Below, in pieces: positions 25,301 to 37,300 of a DNA stretch of 64,000 nucleotides. Location: assembly GCA_027574665.1 (NCBI GenBank), contig CM050656.1:10243501-10307500 (forward strand), written 5' to 3'. The notes below the pieces were generated by a model. That model made no database searches. It had not been told where the DNA came from and saw only the letters and a list, made by a program, of their open reading frames with translations. The stretch's first letter is position 1; the number at the start of each line of letters is the position of its first letter. Made by a program: the position numbers and the translations under genes. Source of the DNA: Rhynochetos jubatus (Eukaryota; Chordata; Aves; Eurypygiformes; Rhynochetidae).

Positions 25301-28300
25301 GGACATGCTGTATCTGATGGTCTCTAAATAATTAAGCAAGTCATTGTGTTGCTGCACTTAATGAGTGAGTGGCTCCTTTCAGCGGTTGGTGTGAATGCTC
25401 CAGACCCATCTTGAGTGCAAAGGAAAACACATTAGCTGAAAGCTCTCCCTGAGGTATTTAATGAGGTGCCCCTCGTTAACTGAATCTCTAGAGCTGGCTC
25501 TGTGTATGCTGCCAGCCTGCTCCGACGGCACGGTAAAATTGACTGTGTGGTGCTGCCAACACAGTTCCGTTCGTAATTGGAAGGGAGAGCGTGCAGTCAG
25601 CAGCTGCAGCTAGGCTGATGGCTGCTGAGCGGTTACGCCGTGGGCTCATCACTTGTGAACATCTTTCCCAGATGCTGAGAAGAGCTGAGAAATCCAAATC
25701 CGCAGGGAATTCAGCGATGGTTGTTAACAAGCAGGTTTCTTCAGTGGAGTTAAGCTCTGTGCTGGCCGGGCAGGGAGTGCATCGCCAGAGTGCAATTAGC
25801 AACAGGTCAGAATTGCAAATGAAGGCTGAACAGAAGCTCTGATCTCACTCCTTTTCTCTGAGGAAGTAGGGAAAGTTCGGTTTTCGTCTGACCAGAAAGC
25901 AGGGGGAATGCCTCTATACCTCCTGGTAACTGCTTCTCCTTTTATAGAGAAATTAATGCTCAATTAAAGAGCAGATGTGAGCAACGAGGGGGAACCTTGT
26001 GTTCAGAGGAGACCATTTGACACCTTTTAAACAGGCACAGAAACACCCAATGTCTTTCCAGTGGTTTGGTTTATTTGTTTTTTCTTTCTCTTCCTTAATT
26101 ATGTTTGCAGCATCTCAGGCTTTTCAGAAAACAGCTGATGTGTTCACCCTATATCAAACCACACTGCAGTATTTTTGGGGCAGTCTCTTGCTTGCTGAGC
26201 ATGAGAAAACGGTTGCAAATCAACTCTGGCTTCATTAGCTCCTGCAGACCATTCGCCAGCAGTTTGCTGTAGCCATAACCACGTCCCCCGGTCAAATCAG
26301 CACTGGCCAGGACTTTTCTTCTGGTCTCTGTTTCTTCCCTTCATCCTGAGCTGCTGCTTTGTTTATTGCACAGTTTGATCTTCAGGATGTTGGATACACA
26401 GACTGTTTTTCTCCTGTTTGCTTAAAATAGTGGTGATTAATTCTAGGCATTGCCTCTATCGCATAAGGAATAGGCAAACCATGAGAGCAAGTGTCCTTAC
26501 TCTCTTTTTACAAATGATTAGAAGACAAAAACTGTGAAGCCTTCATCTTCTGCAGACCTTAGAGGGACCGAATGCTCAGCTGATTGCTGCCGGTCCCCTG
26601 GGCAGCGGGACGGGATGCTCACAGCATCGTTGCAGTTGTGCTGTGTCTCTGGGTGCTGCACAAACCCTGGAAAGCATCTCCCTTTTACCTTCCAGACTGG
26701 GGGAGGCAGGTCTTGACCATGGTCAAACATATATTGAAAGGTGATGAGGGAAGGGGTATCCAACTTTGACCACATCTGTGGTACAGGAAAAGTGCTCCTG
26801 TAAACCAACATCTGCTTCTAAAGACACTTTATGATTTCTCAGCTCTACAAGTCTTGCTAAAAAGGATGCGAGATTTAATCAGAATTTCACATTGGTAGTG
26901 ATGATAGCTGAGAGCCCTGCGCTTAATTTTTACCTGGTCTTAATCAGTCTGCCGGGTGGAGGAGTTAGCAGGGTCTCATCAATGGTCAAGGCAGCTTTTC
27001 CCTGCACCTACACTGTCTGCATGTGCAACAGGGAATGGGAAATAGTGCGATTTCAGTGGATTCTGAAATTTAAGAGCACTGAAAGCTGTCTATGGAACGG
27101 CGACTCGCTAGCTCCTGTCCTGCCCAGTTGTAGCAGGCGAGCAGGGCTTTCCCTTACCTTCTGTCAGAGTTGCGTGGTGGTGCTCATCTAGATCCTAGTG
27201 CTCTGAACTCACCTACACCAACACCCCCTGGCATGCCTCTGGAATGGGGTGTGCTGCAAAAGAGAGGCACGTTTCCTAATTCGCTGGTTTTATCCTGCTA
27301 CTGAAGGCAAGAAGATGTCTATCACATGCAGGTAATCTCAAACCTGTTGCTCCACGTGGACCAGTGGGTAGTTACAGGGTCTGGTGCGGGGTATGTGCAT
27401 GTCTGTGTCTGGTATAGGAAAGTGGAGCTCCTCTGGTCTGTGGTGTCTGAGAGCTGAATTTGTCCTGACAGCAGGTACCTTGAGGTACTGTTCACTGCGT
27501 TTGGCGATGACACTGCGAGGATGTTGTAGGAACCGAGAGGCAGAAAGATTAAGTGTATTAGGAGAGAGGCTTTGCAGCAGAGCTAACGAGTTGGAGTCAA
27601 GTGTTTCAACCAGATGCTTCCTCCGGCTCTGTGTAAAATAAAACTTGTGCAGGCACAATGATGCTAGGTAATGTTTGACGTGATGACCTTATAATCACTT
27701 CATTTAAGGATGTGATTAATGATCTGTGCTTAGCCATGTTATAACTTGATATCCCATATGGAGGCCACAGACATCTGCTCTCTACCAGAGGGTAAATATT
27801 CACCAGGCAGCATCCTGCAGACCTTGTTCACAGCTCACTGAAGTGACTGCAACAACTTTCGTGAAGTTACGTGGAACCTGGCTAAACGACAGAAGGACCC
27901 AACCAGTCTGGTTGTCCCTGCACCCTGCAGTTAAGGAGGTAGGATGCCCATTGAAAAGGTTTCCAGACCTTCACATAAGGACAGAGAATGACTCCCAGTT
28001 CTGACCTTTAATTTTCACTGAAGTTGTGTTTATTTTGCTGCTCTGAAGAGTTAAGGACTCAGCTTGTGAAGTGTCCTACTGTTGTACTGCAGATTGAGCC
28101 GTGAGGGACCCAACAGTTTTTTGCAAGTCACAAAAACTTTCAAGAGATCTCATCTGTGTCCCAGGAGTTAGACATTTTGAAGAGACATGAACCACATCAC
28201 CCTGGCCCTGCTTTTCGGCACTAGCTGTATTTCCAGGTCTTAATCATCACTGTAGACTGTGTGTTGCCGTGTAAAGCCTCAGCCCTTGGGTGAAGAATGT

Positions 28301-31300
28301 TGGGTGAGAAAAAAGAGCATCAGTGCCCTGAGCAGTGGCAGTCTGAGTGAGGACATGTCATCAGACAGAAACACCATCTGTTGATAATGTTGAGTCTAAC
28401 ATCCCTCAAAGCTAGCTTTTCCAGGAATCCAAACTGGCTAGAGTAATGTGATTTATGCTGATGGTGATTAGTTTCTCTTGTGGTCTGGCGTGATACAAGC
28501 TGACCATCAGGTGGATGTAACAGGCACAAATTAAGTCTCCCCTTGCTGGCTCACAGAGCAACATCAGATGTGTTCCAAAGGGGTTTTGGTCTCCATGTCC
28601 AGGGGCAGGTTAAATGGGGACACCCCTGAAGATCTTGAAATGATCAAGATGTGGAAAGCTATAATCCATTATTTTACCCATAGTAACTAGCTTAGCCTGC
28701 CTCCACTGGGGAACTGGTTTTGATGGTCTAAGTCATCATGTGGGTGCTTTTCCCTGTGAAGATGAATGTATTTGCACCTGAGAGCATTGTGTATTACCTC
28801 TGCTTTACCTGGAGAAGGTGCTGACTGTAGAAAGTACGTAAATCCAGGAACACAGCTTCATACCAGCCACTGTAAACAGAGTTAACACCTTCCTGACTAA
28901 ACCCAGCGCATTACCTTAAGGCTCGTGAGTAGTCCCGCTGGAGTCAATATATCAATACCTAAAAACCCAGGTATTTAAGTGCTCTGCTGGATCCTGTCCT
29001 CACTATCAAGACTCCTGCACCGTGAAGGCGGTTAATTACTTTGGCAGCTCAAATGCGGATCAGATGTATTTGTGTATTCTTCCTGGAGAAGAAGGGGAAG
29101 AGATGAAAAAATATGATCATATGTAATATGTAACATCTTATACTTTATACACTGTATATAATGCCCACACAGGTTTCAGTTTATGGGGAGCCAACAGCCC
29201 TTTAACTAAAATCTCTACCAGCACTTATAAAGAAGATGTAACACTGAGTTCCCTGATGAACTGCATTTTTGAAATCACGATGTAGAGTTGCCGATGGGCA
29301 CACTGTGTGTTTTTGTCTCTTCCAGATCAACTGTCCTTTGGTCTGCTCTGGCTGGCAGAGATGATCACGGTGTGACAGAGGAGAACAAACTGCGTGTTTG
29401 CCTCCTGGGTGAATAAAGCCACATAACTTCAGGCCTGCTCTTCCAGTGAAGCTGCTCGCTAATTAGTTTGCCAGTGGGAACCTTTGAGAGTTAAACACAG
29501 GCGACATAATCCTCCCTGCAAGGTAATTAAAAATATTTGCCCCTTGCTGATAACTGACCTGCTAATTTCCTCCAGTTTGAGAAAGCTTCATTAAAAATTA
29601 CTGTACTGTTTGTGTAACAGGATGGCCACTCACACAGATGTTTCCTGTCTGCTAACTTTCTTTGGCTCAGTATTTTCAGAGGATGTCACAGGAAGGAGAA
29701 ACTTGCTTCAACATCTGGAAGCCTTTTTTTTTTTCTTTTTCCCATTATTTGTGTGAAGGGGAGACACGATCTCTAGATTATTAAAAAAAACCAAAAACAA
29801 AACCTAAAACAAACCACAAAGATGCGATGGAAGTAGATCATCTGATCTGAGGGTAGAGGCATAGCTTTAATGATGCTGGAAGCCAGGGTTATGGTACGTG
29901 CTGCCTGCCTAGCTGAGATCCCCGTTCTGTCCGGGGCCCAGAGCCCAAGCAGTGTGGCATGAAGACAACACTTCATATCTTTCCCAGTCTATCTCCCACC
30001 AGTGTCCTCTTCTGTTTTCAGCTTTCTCAAGACTCTGCAGGAGTCCTGGCATGAGTGGGTCATGCAGGCGTGGTTGGGCCATGCCAGGTCACAGCTCTTT
30101 GACCAGAGGGGTTCGGTGGGTTCAGCTGGGCTGAGTGCTCTACGGGGACATGGTGGGAAGCTGCCAGCACCCTGAGGACATTCAACCTGATGAGGTAATA
30201 CAGGTATTTTGCCTACAGTCTTCAACTAAAATGGTTAATTGGGGGTTAATTGACCCCTGCTCTGAAGGGGTTTGGTGTACAGCATGAGAGATAGGATGGG
30301 AGCATTGGCTATTAATCTGGGAACAGCTGGACCAGATGCTTTAGGTCATGAAGACAGTGCTGTGCATGGTAAGGGAGCTCCCAGGAAGAGCAGAGTAAAA
30401 GTAGAAACTCTCGCTCCTGTGATGCAGGAAGTGCGCTGGATATTGCAGCCCTCCTGAGGGAGGCTAGGAATGAAGGGTGGCTGCCAAGCCGCTCTGATCA
30501 GAAAAGCCAGGCTTGGTCTACGTGCAGAAATGACAAAAGCTTAATCTCTGACATGAGAAGAGTCATGTGGGACCAGGTAAAAAAAACCTACCTTATCTAT
30601 TATTCTGCCTCAATAGCAGAGGCTTAGATTAGGAGGATCGTGGCAAACCTACAGCAAGCTTTCCCCATCAGGCCATTCCCATTGATCAGAAACATAGGGA
30701 CATTGTGAGCCAGAAGCTGCGGCTGCTCTGTTGTGTTTGACAGGTCCAGTTGTGCCTGTGTTCTGGGCCTGAGCACATAAATACTGTTGTTCTCTATGGC
30801 AAAGTCCTGTGATTTTAATTACACACTGTACAAGGAGGTGTCTCCTTCATGGGTTTAATTATCCTGCACAATAATTTCACAGCTGCCTCTAGGAATGACA
30901 AAGAATAATTTATTTTTTACCTCCTTCTTTCTGACCTTGATGTTATAGACAGGTAAACATTGCTGCAGAAATTGGCCTTGCCCTCTTCTGAATTGCCAGA
31001 GACAGCACAGAGCACAGAGCCAGATCCTGCTGTAGTGCAAACTTTCAGACAGACATGGTGACATTTAGAATTGGTTTTGAGAAACAGCAGTTTCAGTCTG
31101 GCGTTTCCTTCCCTTAAGAGGCAATTAAAATGTAAATGCACAGAGAGGTGCCAGTTCTGGAGACCTCATGGAAATCTGCAGGGGAATGTTTCTGTCATGA
31201 TCTTTGTCTAATGATCTTACTGGACCATAAACTTCCAGGAATCCTCTGTCTCCCACATGGTCCTCGTGTGATGGGTATGGTTCAGCAGGCAGCATCATGG

Positions 31301-33439
31301 GCTGCTGCTTTTCTGTCCTGTTGTGCTGAGGAACTGAGCTGTTGGCATGCTGCTGTCCGCAGAAGCATGGATGCTGCTTGTGTACTTTCACTCCAGTGTT
31401 AGGCTCAATTGAAATCCTTTGAAATCTCTGTAAAAGCAGGGATCATCCTTATCCTTCCCACTTTTTTCAGTTATTCTTGCAGAGAGAAACCCCACACAAC
31501 CGGTGTGGTATCTAAGGGTTTCACCTGTGGTTGTCACCATCCTGAGCATCCTCAGACCCGGACGTGGTCACACTAAAGCCCAGCCCTTTATGGGTGCAAG
31601 AGTGCTCGAGCTGGATTTCAAAGTAAAGTAAACCAGAGTCGGAAGCTCACAATGGGAAAAAGCAGGCAGGCAATTTTGCCTCTCATTCAGAAATTTCTGA
31701 CTTAAGCTAATTTCTGAACTTGGCAGAACAAACGGCTTCTCCCAGAGATACTGTCTCTAGTCAGCTGGGGGTTGGGATCTTGCCTCTGAAGAAGGCAAGG
31801 CTTCCCAGTTCTTGGCAAGTTTGAAATTAGGAGCCATCAGTCTGGCAAAATCCCCTTGGCAAATCATGAATGCTTGTGAGCTATCAAAGCTCTGCGAGGC
31901 AATGAATCTGCTCTGATTTATACCAGTGGGAAATCTAGCCTTTAATTTTAGTTCTTGAATTAGAGGTTGTTTTAATCACGTGAATGCAGCCTGCCAGGTT
32001 GTCAGGGCCACGTATGCAAAACTTCAGTGGATCCCTAAATATGTAATGTTTCAGTAAAAGCCTTTTTATCGGGTTTATGGACCATTAAGCAGCAAGTGTG
32101 ATAGAGACTCATGCAACAGCCAACCTGAAGTGGGCGCAGCCTTCTTCATCACTGCCTTGTGCAATTAGCAAACTGCTTACAGGTCATTCGGTACTAATTG
32201 GCCCCCTTTGGAGCTTGAGGGCTTTATGAATGCTATTATACAGTGTGATAGCAGGAGGCTCAAATCAATGACCCTGGCAGTCTCTTTCCTTCTGACAGGC
32301 ACTATTCCTACATAAATAGGGCTCATAGAGAACTCTGTAGAGCCTTATGGAGCCAACACCAAGAATGAGTTCAGCCAGTTTCTACCAGCAACAGTCAGCA
32401 AACACTAAACACCCATTCTGACACATGTGAAACTCTCTCTCTCAGATGTGCCACGTGGAAATTTTCTCCAAAAAGTCTTCCATCGTGCACTCTCCCATCA
32501 CTTTTCTGGTAAGGATGAGTACACTGAGCCACTTTGAACCTCAGTTACAGGGCCAGGGAATCCGTACAGGAGACGCTGCGTCTCTAGAAAGGTCTGAAAT
32601 GAGATTTCCCAGCTATTTCTTTCTAGAAGCCCAGCCTGTCAACATGTCTGAGCAGCACTGCTTTTCTTGCTCAAGTCATGCCGTGTGCTGTTAGCATTTA
32701 CCCAAGCTAAAACAGAATTGTCTTCCTCAGCAGGGGCCGAAGCCCTTTCTTGTTTGTTTTTGCCTGTATTTCTAGGCAAATACAAAAAGCTGGTTTTTGC
32801 CTGTAGTTCTAGGATGACCTGTAAAGTGAAAAGCAATACAATGCGGTAGAGGATGCTGCTGTATTAAGAATACTCAGGCTGGAGTAGTGCCTGGAGAATA
32901 GAGAGAAGTTAAGGGTTCATTCCTCTTCAGCGATTTCTCTCTTTGACCTTTGTTTTTCACCATCTCTGTTACCTTTCTCCTTCTCCCTCTCTAGAGATCT
33001 AGAAAGAAATCATTTTAAAAGTGAGGGGATCGTGATTCATGTTTGATTCGCTCCAGCCCGATTCATAAGGACTCTTCTGCAGTAAGCTGGAGACGGGCTC
33101 CTGTTCAGTTGTCGCTGGCAGCATCCAGGCTGGTTACAGCAGCGTGGGCATGGAGAGCAGGTGAGGGCATGAGTGTCAGCACGGCTTCGGCTGCAGAAGG
33201 ATTACCTAGGCTCCATCCAGTGCCTAGCTTGCCGTTTGCCTTGCGGTCACCAACTCTACAGAGAGGGATTGGCTTCTTCACACGGGAGCTGAGATGCTGC
33301 TCTACGGGATTCTACACTTGCAGCAGGGTCTAGCATCATGCCAGTTTTTATAGCAAGTACCTTTCAGCCTACCTGAGATCTGCTTGCCACGTTACAACGT
33401 TAGTTTTGCATCTGAGGACGGGGTTTTTTGGGGGGGATT
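25301..33439. other. intergenic, no gene seen; several candidate conserved blocks
   Basis: No supported exon. Three stretches look like conserved non-coding sequence from their composition: 25310-25840 (ATAATTAAGC, CACTTAATGAG, TATTTAATGAGG, then a CpG-containing part), 29410-29620 (two TAATTA sites) and 31920-32330 (many TAAT, ATTA and TTATGAATG words). A 21-base direct repeat with one mismatch lies at 32756-32776 and 32793-32813. No CR1 or LTR was recognised. Confidence 0.5.
32756..32813. repeat. 21-base direct repeat, 37-base period, one mismatch
   Basis: GTTTTTGCCTGTATTTCTAG plus G at 32756-32776 recurs at 32793-32813 with a single T-to-G difference. A short AT-rich spacer separates the copies. 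Confidence 0.93.
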
Positions 33440-34320
33440 TTCCAGCTCCTATACCCTCCGGGAGGTCCCGTCTCGGCACCCCCTCCTCCAGCGAGGGGTC
33501 ACTCCCGCACCCTCCCAGGCGCCAAAGCCACCCGGACACCCGTTATTTTCTTCCATTCGCAACCCCCTGGCGATCGAGCTCCCTGCCCCTGCAGCAAGTG
33601 GAGCGCCTGCATCGTATTCCTTGGCATCTGGCGGTGGTTTCCTCCTCCTCCTCTTCCCGAGCGGCGGCGGCGGCCGCTTTGTTCTCCGCCCCGGGAGCGC
33701 CGGAGCGGGGCTGGGGCTGCCCCTCGGCGGGGACGCGCCAAGGGGTTCATTTCTCCTCTCTCCGGGGGTTAAAAAAGGGGCTGTTCTGCTCCGGGCAGCT
33801 GTGTCAGCTGAAGGGGGCGGGAGCTGCAGCCTTGAAGTAGAAAAGGAAGAAGAAAAAGAAGGAGCGGGGAGAGGGGGAGAGCCTGCCCGGCTGCGGGGGA
33901 AGCGGCGGGGCTGAGCCTCGCCGGGACCGCGGGCTGGAGGGGGAGAGGATGCGGCGGGACAGCGATGCTGCGCCCGAACCCGCTTCTGCCTGAGGAGAAA
34001 GACAGCATCCTCCGAGGGGAAGGAGGAAAGTGGGGAGCAGGCGGCCAAGCTCTCACAGAGCCTGCTGAGCTCTCCCGGGGACTGCCCGGGGCTCGCCTGG
34101 TACCCGAGCAAAGTTTCCCGAGCTCGGTGAAGAGAGAGGAGGAGACGTGTGAGATCCTTCTCCCAGTGCACAGCTGGGCTTCCAGCCCCGGCCCTGCTGG
34201 GACCGGGCACGGCTTTGTCATCCCCGGGTGAAGGGGGGAGCCTGGTGTACCCGCTCTCCCATCGCCTTCCCCGGCTCCACGCTCCAGCCCCGGTAAGTGT
34301 CTTCCATTTCCAGACCCCGA
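33440..34320. promoter_or_regulatory. CpG island, probable promoter and 5' untranslated exon of the TMEM275 transcript
   Basis: Seen: a strongly GC- and CpG-rich block (including a GCG run at 33661-33673) in a region otherwise poor in CpG. It ends in a consensus splice donor, CCCCG|GTAAGT, with GT at 34293-34294. No TATA box is evident. Inferred: this is a TATA-less promoter with a non-coding first exon ending at 34292 and joined to the acceptor at 38865-38866. In the frame that would join to the downstream coding exon, the exon is closed by TGA at 34150-34152 and has no ATG after it, so it would be 5' UTR. It could instead serve another transcript, including one on the minus strand. Long open frames here reflect the scarcity of stop codons in GC-rich DNA. 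Confidence 0.65.
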
Positions 34321-37300
34321 GGTTCTCCCTTGTCCTGCCGGAGAGTTTCCCAACACTTTGCCTAGGGAAAAAGTCTTGTGCTTCTCCTGATAGCTGAAGG
34401 ATGCGTGTGTGTGGGTTTGTGAGCCTGTCTGCGTGCGTGGGGTGGTTATAGCTGTCTGACTGATTTCGGTTTGCCGATCACTGTCATCGTTTCACTGTGC
34501 CATCACACCTCTAGAAAGGAGACTCATCTGGGGTCTATACAATATTTCAGCTGTGCTGCTGCGGTGAGACGGTGTGGAAGGATGACAGCTCGAGCCCTCG
34601 CTACGACTGAGAGAAGCGCGCTTAGCTGTGCATTCTGTTGGTGTGGCTTTGAAAGATGCTCCTAAAATGCTGGCTGAATATGTCAGTGTGCCCTTCGAGC
34701 TCTGGGAACTCTGAGCTGTGAATGAAAGTCTCTCTTTGTCCCCCTGAGGATACAGGGAGGGATGGATATTACCCTGGAATGAATTGGTGTAGCCTCTGGG
34801 TTTCCATCATTCCAGCTTGGATATGCAGCTTTTTTACGTAGCAGTGCCCGGCAGTAATGCATTTCAAGCTGAAATGTTGTTTGGAGAAGAAACCTAGACT
34901 CTAAACCATGAGTAAAGAACCTGTTTCACACAGAGAGACCAAAGAGAACTTTTTCCACTCCTTTTGGAAAGCAAGTTGGTCATTTTGGACAGGTAATTTG
35001 GCTGGAAAGTTGGTCATTTTTTAATCCATTAACATGGCTGAGGTGGAAAGTAAAGGTTGCCAGATGTCTTCAGGCAGGTCAGCAGTGGGATCTGACCCAC
35101 ATCAGGGAGTTCTTGTGACTGCAAAGGGGATGGAGGAGGGACCCTTCTCCCCACAGCATCAGCCTGTGCTCTAGGAGATGACAGGAGGATGAAGATGCTT
35201 CTGTTGTACATGGCAATCAGAATAAAGACGGACTTTGTGTTGTTACAGGGTCTTATCAGGTAGAGGGTGGTGTAAGGCATTCTGTGCCTTTGATTTGCTT
35301 TTTGCTATATCCTCCACTGCTCTGCTGGCTTTCTCATCCCCATTTCATCTGGTTTCCCCAGAGGAATGCCCTGTGTATAATCCTTGCTGTTTTATATGGA
35401 GATCAAGAGAAGACTAAATGGTGATCCACTTTCTAAATATTCCCAGTCCGAACATGCTGTCTTTGATGTGACCCTGTGCTGTGTGTGCAGGTCATGTCCG
35501 AGCCCTGTGATGGTGCTGTCTTCCGAGGTCTTCTGTACCCAGGCTGGTGGGAGAGGTCCCCACTCCAGGCAAAGTTCCCCCTAGATTCTCCAGTGATTCC
35601 ATTGCTTTCTGCTGGGAAACGTCTGTTGCCTCATGTAGGTGCTCCAAGCAGAGGATGGGATAGAAGTTTTGTCTTGGACATAGCATGGCCAGAACCCTTA
35701 TGGTGCAGCTATAGAAAGTGTGTGACAAGCCCCAGAATTGCTCACGCAGGTTAAATGAGATCTCACCTCTGGGTCTATTTTTGACAGCTCCAGCTATCTC
35801 TGCCCCGTGGTTCTGGGTACACTGCCATATCCATAATGTGAAGGAGCCAGATTTGGCTCCCTGTGCCTCTCTTTGATGCTATCTCAGCAGACTTGGTGGC
35901 TTGCTCCCTGAGTCACCCCCACAGGTACTTTTATCCCCACCTAAGGGTGTGCAACACAAACCCTTGGATCCATGGTGTTACAGCTTCAGGCAGTGCCACG
36001 GCCCTTGTGTTACAGCCGGCCCTTTGAACTGACAGGTGCCTGTTTTACAGTCGCAGATGTATTTGAGGAGCTCCAGGACCCTGGGTTTTGTCACTTGACT
36101 GCTATAATCTCTGACCTTTGTGCAGGCTGATACTGATGTGTTCCCAGTCACCCAACCCAACAGGCCTCCTAGGACGATGAGTTCTGGCAAGCTACTCATC
36201 ACTGCCCTTTATTTGCAACCTTCCCTTCTTCTCTCTTCACTTGCCAGGAGGCGGGTAGCTGCTGTTGCCTGACCAGTCACAACCTGGGAACTGTCTGCTT
36301 GTCCTAGGGTGGCGGAAGGAGCGGCTGGTGTCTGGCCAGGTCAAGATGCAGGGTGAGAGGTCTCTGTCCTCATGGCCACATCCCCATTTCTGTATCTGGT
36401 CCCCTCTCCTCCTGGGAAGCGGCCATGAATGCCTGGGGAGCTGATGGTGACTGTACCCACTCTGAGCCCAGCTGGATCATTTTTTCATGTCACCTACCCT
36501 TCCAGGGGGGATCTGTGGTTCTCTTTTACCTGCTGGGGTGAGCTGTCCTTGGGTGGGCTGCACTGATTTATCATTGCCAATGGTGGCTGACCAAGCCCTC
36601 TTGTCCACCTCCTCCCCTGTACAGCCTGGCGAGGTCAGTGAGGATTTTGCCCAAGCTTAACCCCCTACACTCACGGAGCTGGAACGATGAACAAAAATTG
36701 TCCGGCAGACAAAATGAGCTACCAGGGACCATGCTGAGTGATACCACTGCAGCCTTGAAAGCAGCCAGAGACCAGCAAGGTCTGTTTGGAGTGACTCCAG
36801 GTGATGGCTGACAGATGTGATGGGCAACAGATTGTGGCTCCTCTGGAAAATCTTAGTGGGAGGATGACCTGTGGTCTCTGCCTTGCCTAGGAGCAGAGGC
36901 AGCCAGCTTGTTTGTGCATCCTGCTAGAGCCCAGCAGCTGTAATAGCTGCCTGGCTCTCCCAGGAGTGGGAATCCTTGCAGAGTGGCAACAGGTAAGTGC
37001 TAAAGAGTTGAGAGAGAGAAACCTGGTGGGATGAATCTGTGATGTGATTTAACCACGAGAAGACATGCAGTTCCCTGCTGAGCACTTTGAGTGGGAAGAT
37101 GCAGGGCAGACCGAGAGGAAGACCCACGCTGGGGTGTCTGCAGCCTCTGTGTGCCAAAGATTCAGACTGGCATCCATAAGGGCTGGGGTGAGAACAGTGT
37201 GTCTTTAACAGGAAGATGTTTTGCTGCTGGTCCAGGGCTGGTGAATGAGGCAGGATCAGGGCTCCAGCTCACAGCAGTGTGCCAGGGTGCCAGGCAGAAC

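Noticed and set aside
33384-34210. Long open frames on both strands in the CpG island (176 codons plus, 253 codons minus)
   Set aside because: They overlap each other in a GC-rich stretch where stop codons are rare, are Pro/Arg/Ser-rich and have no recognisable domain. They are best explained by base composition.
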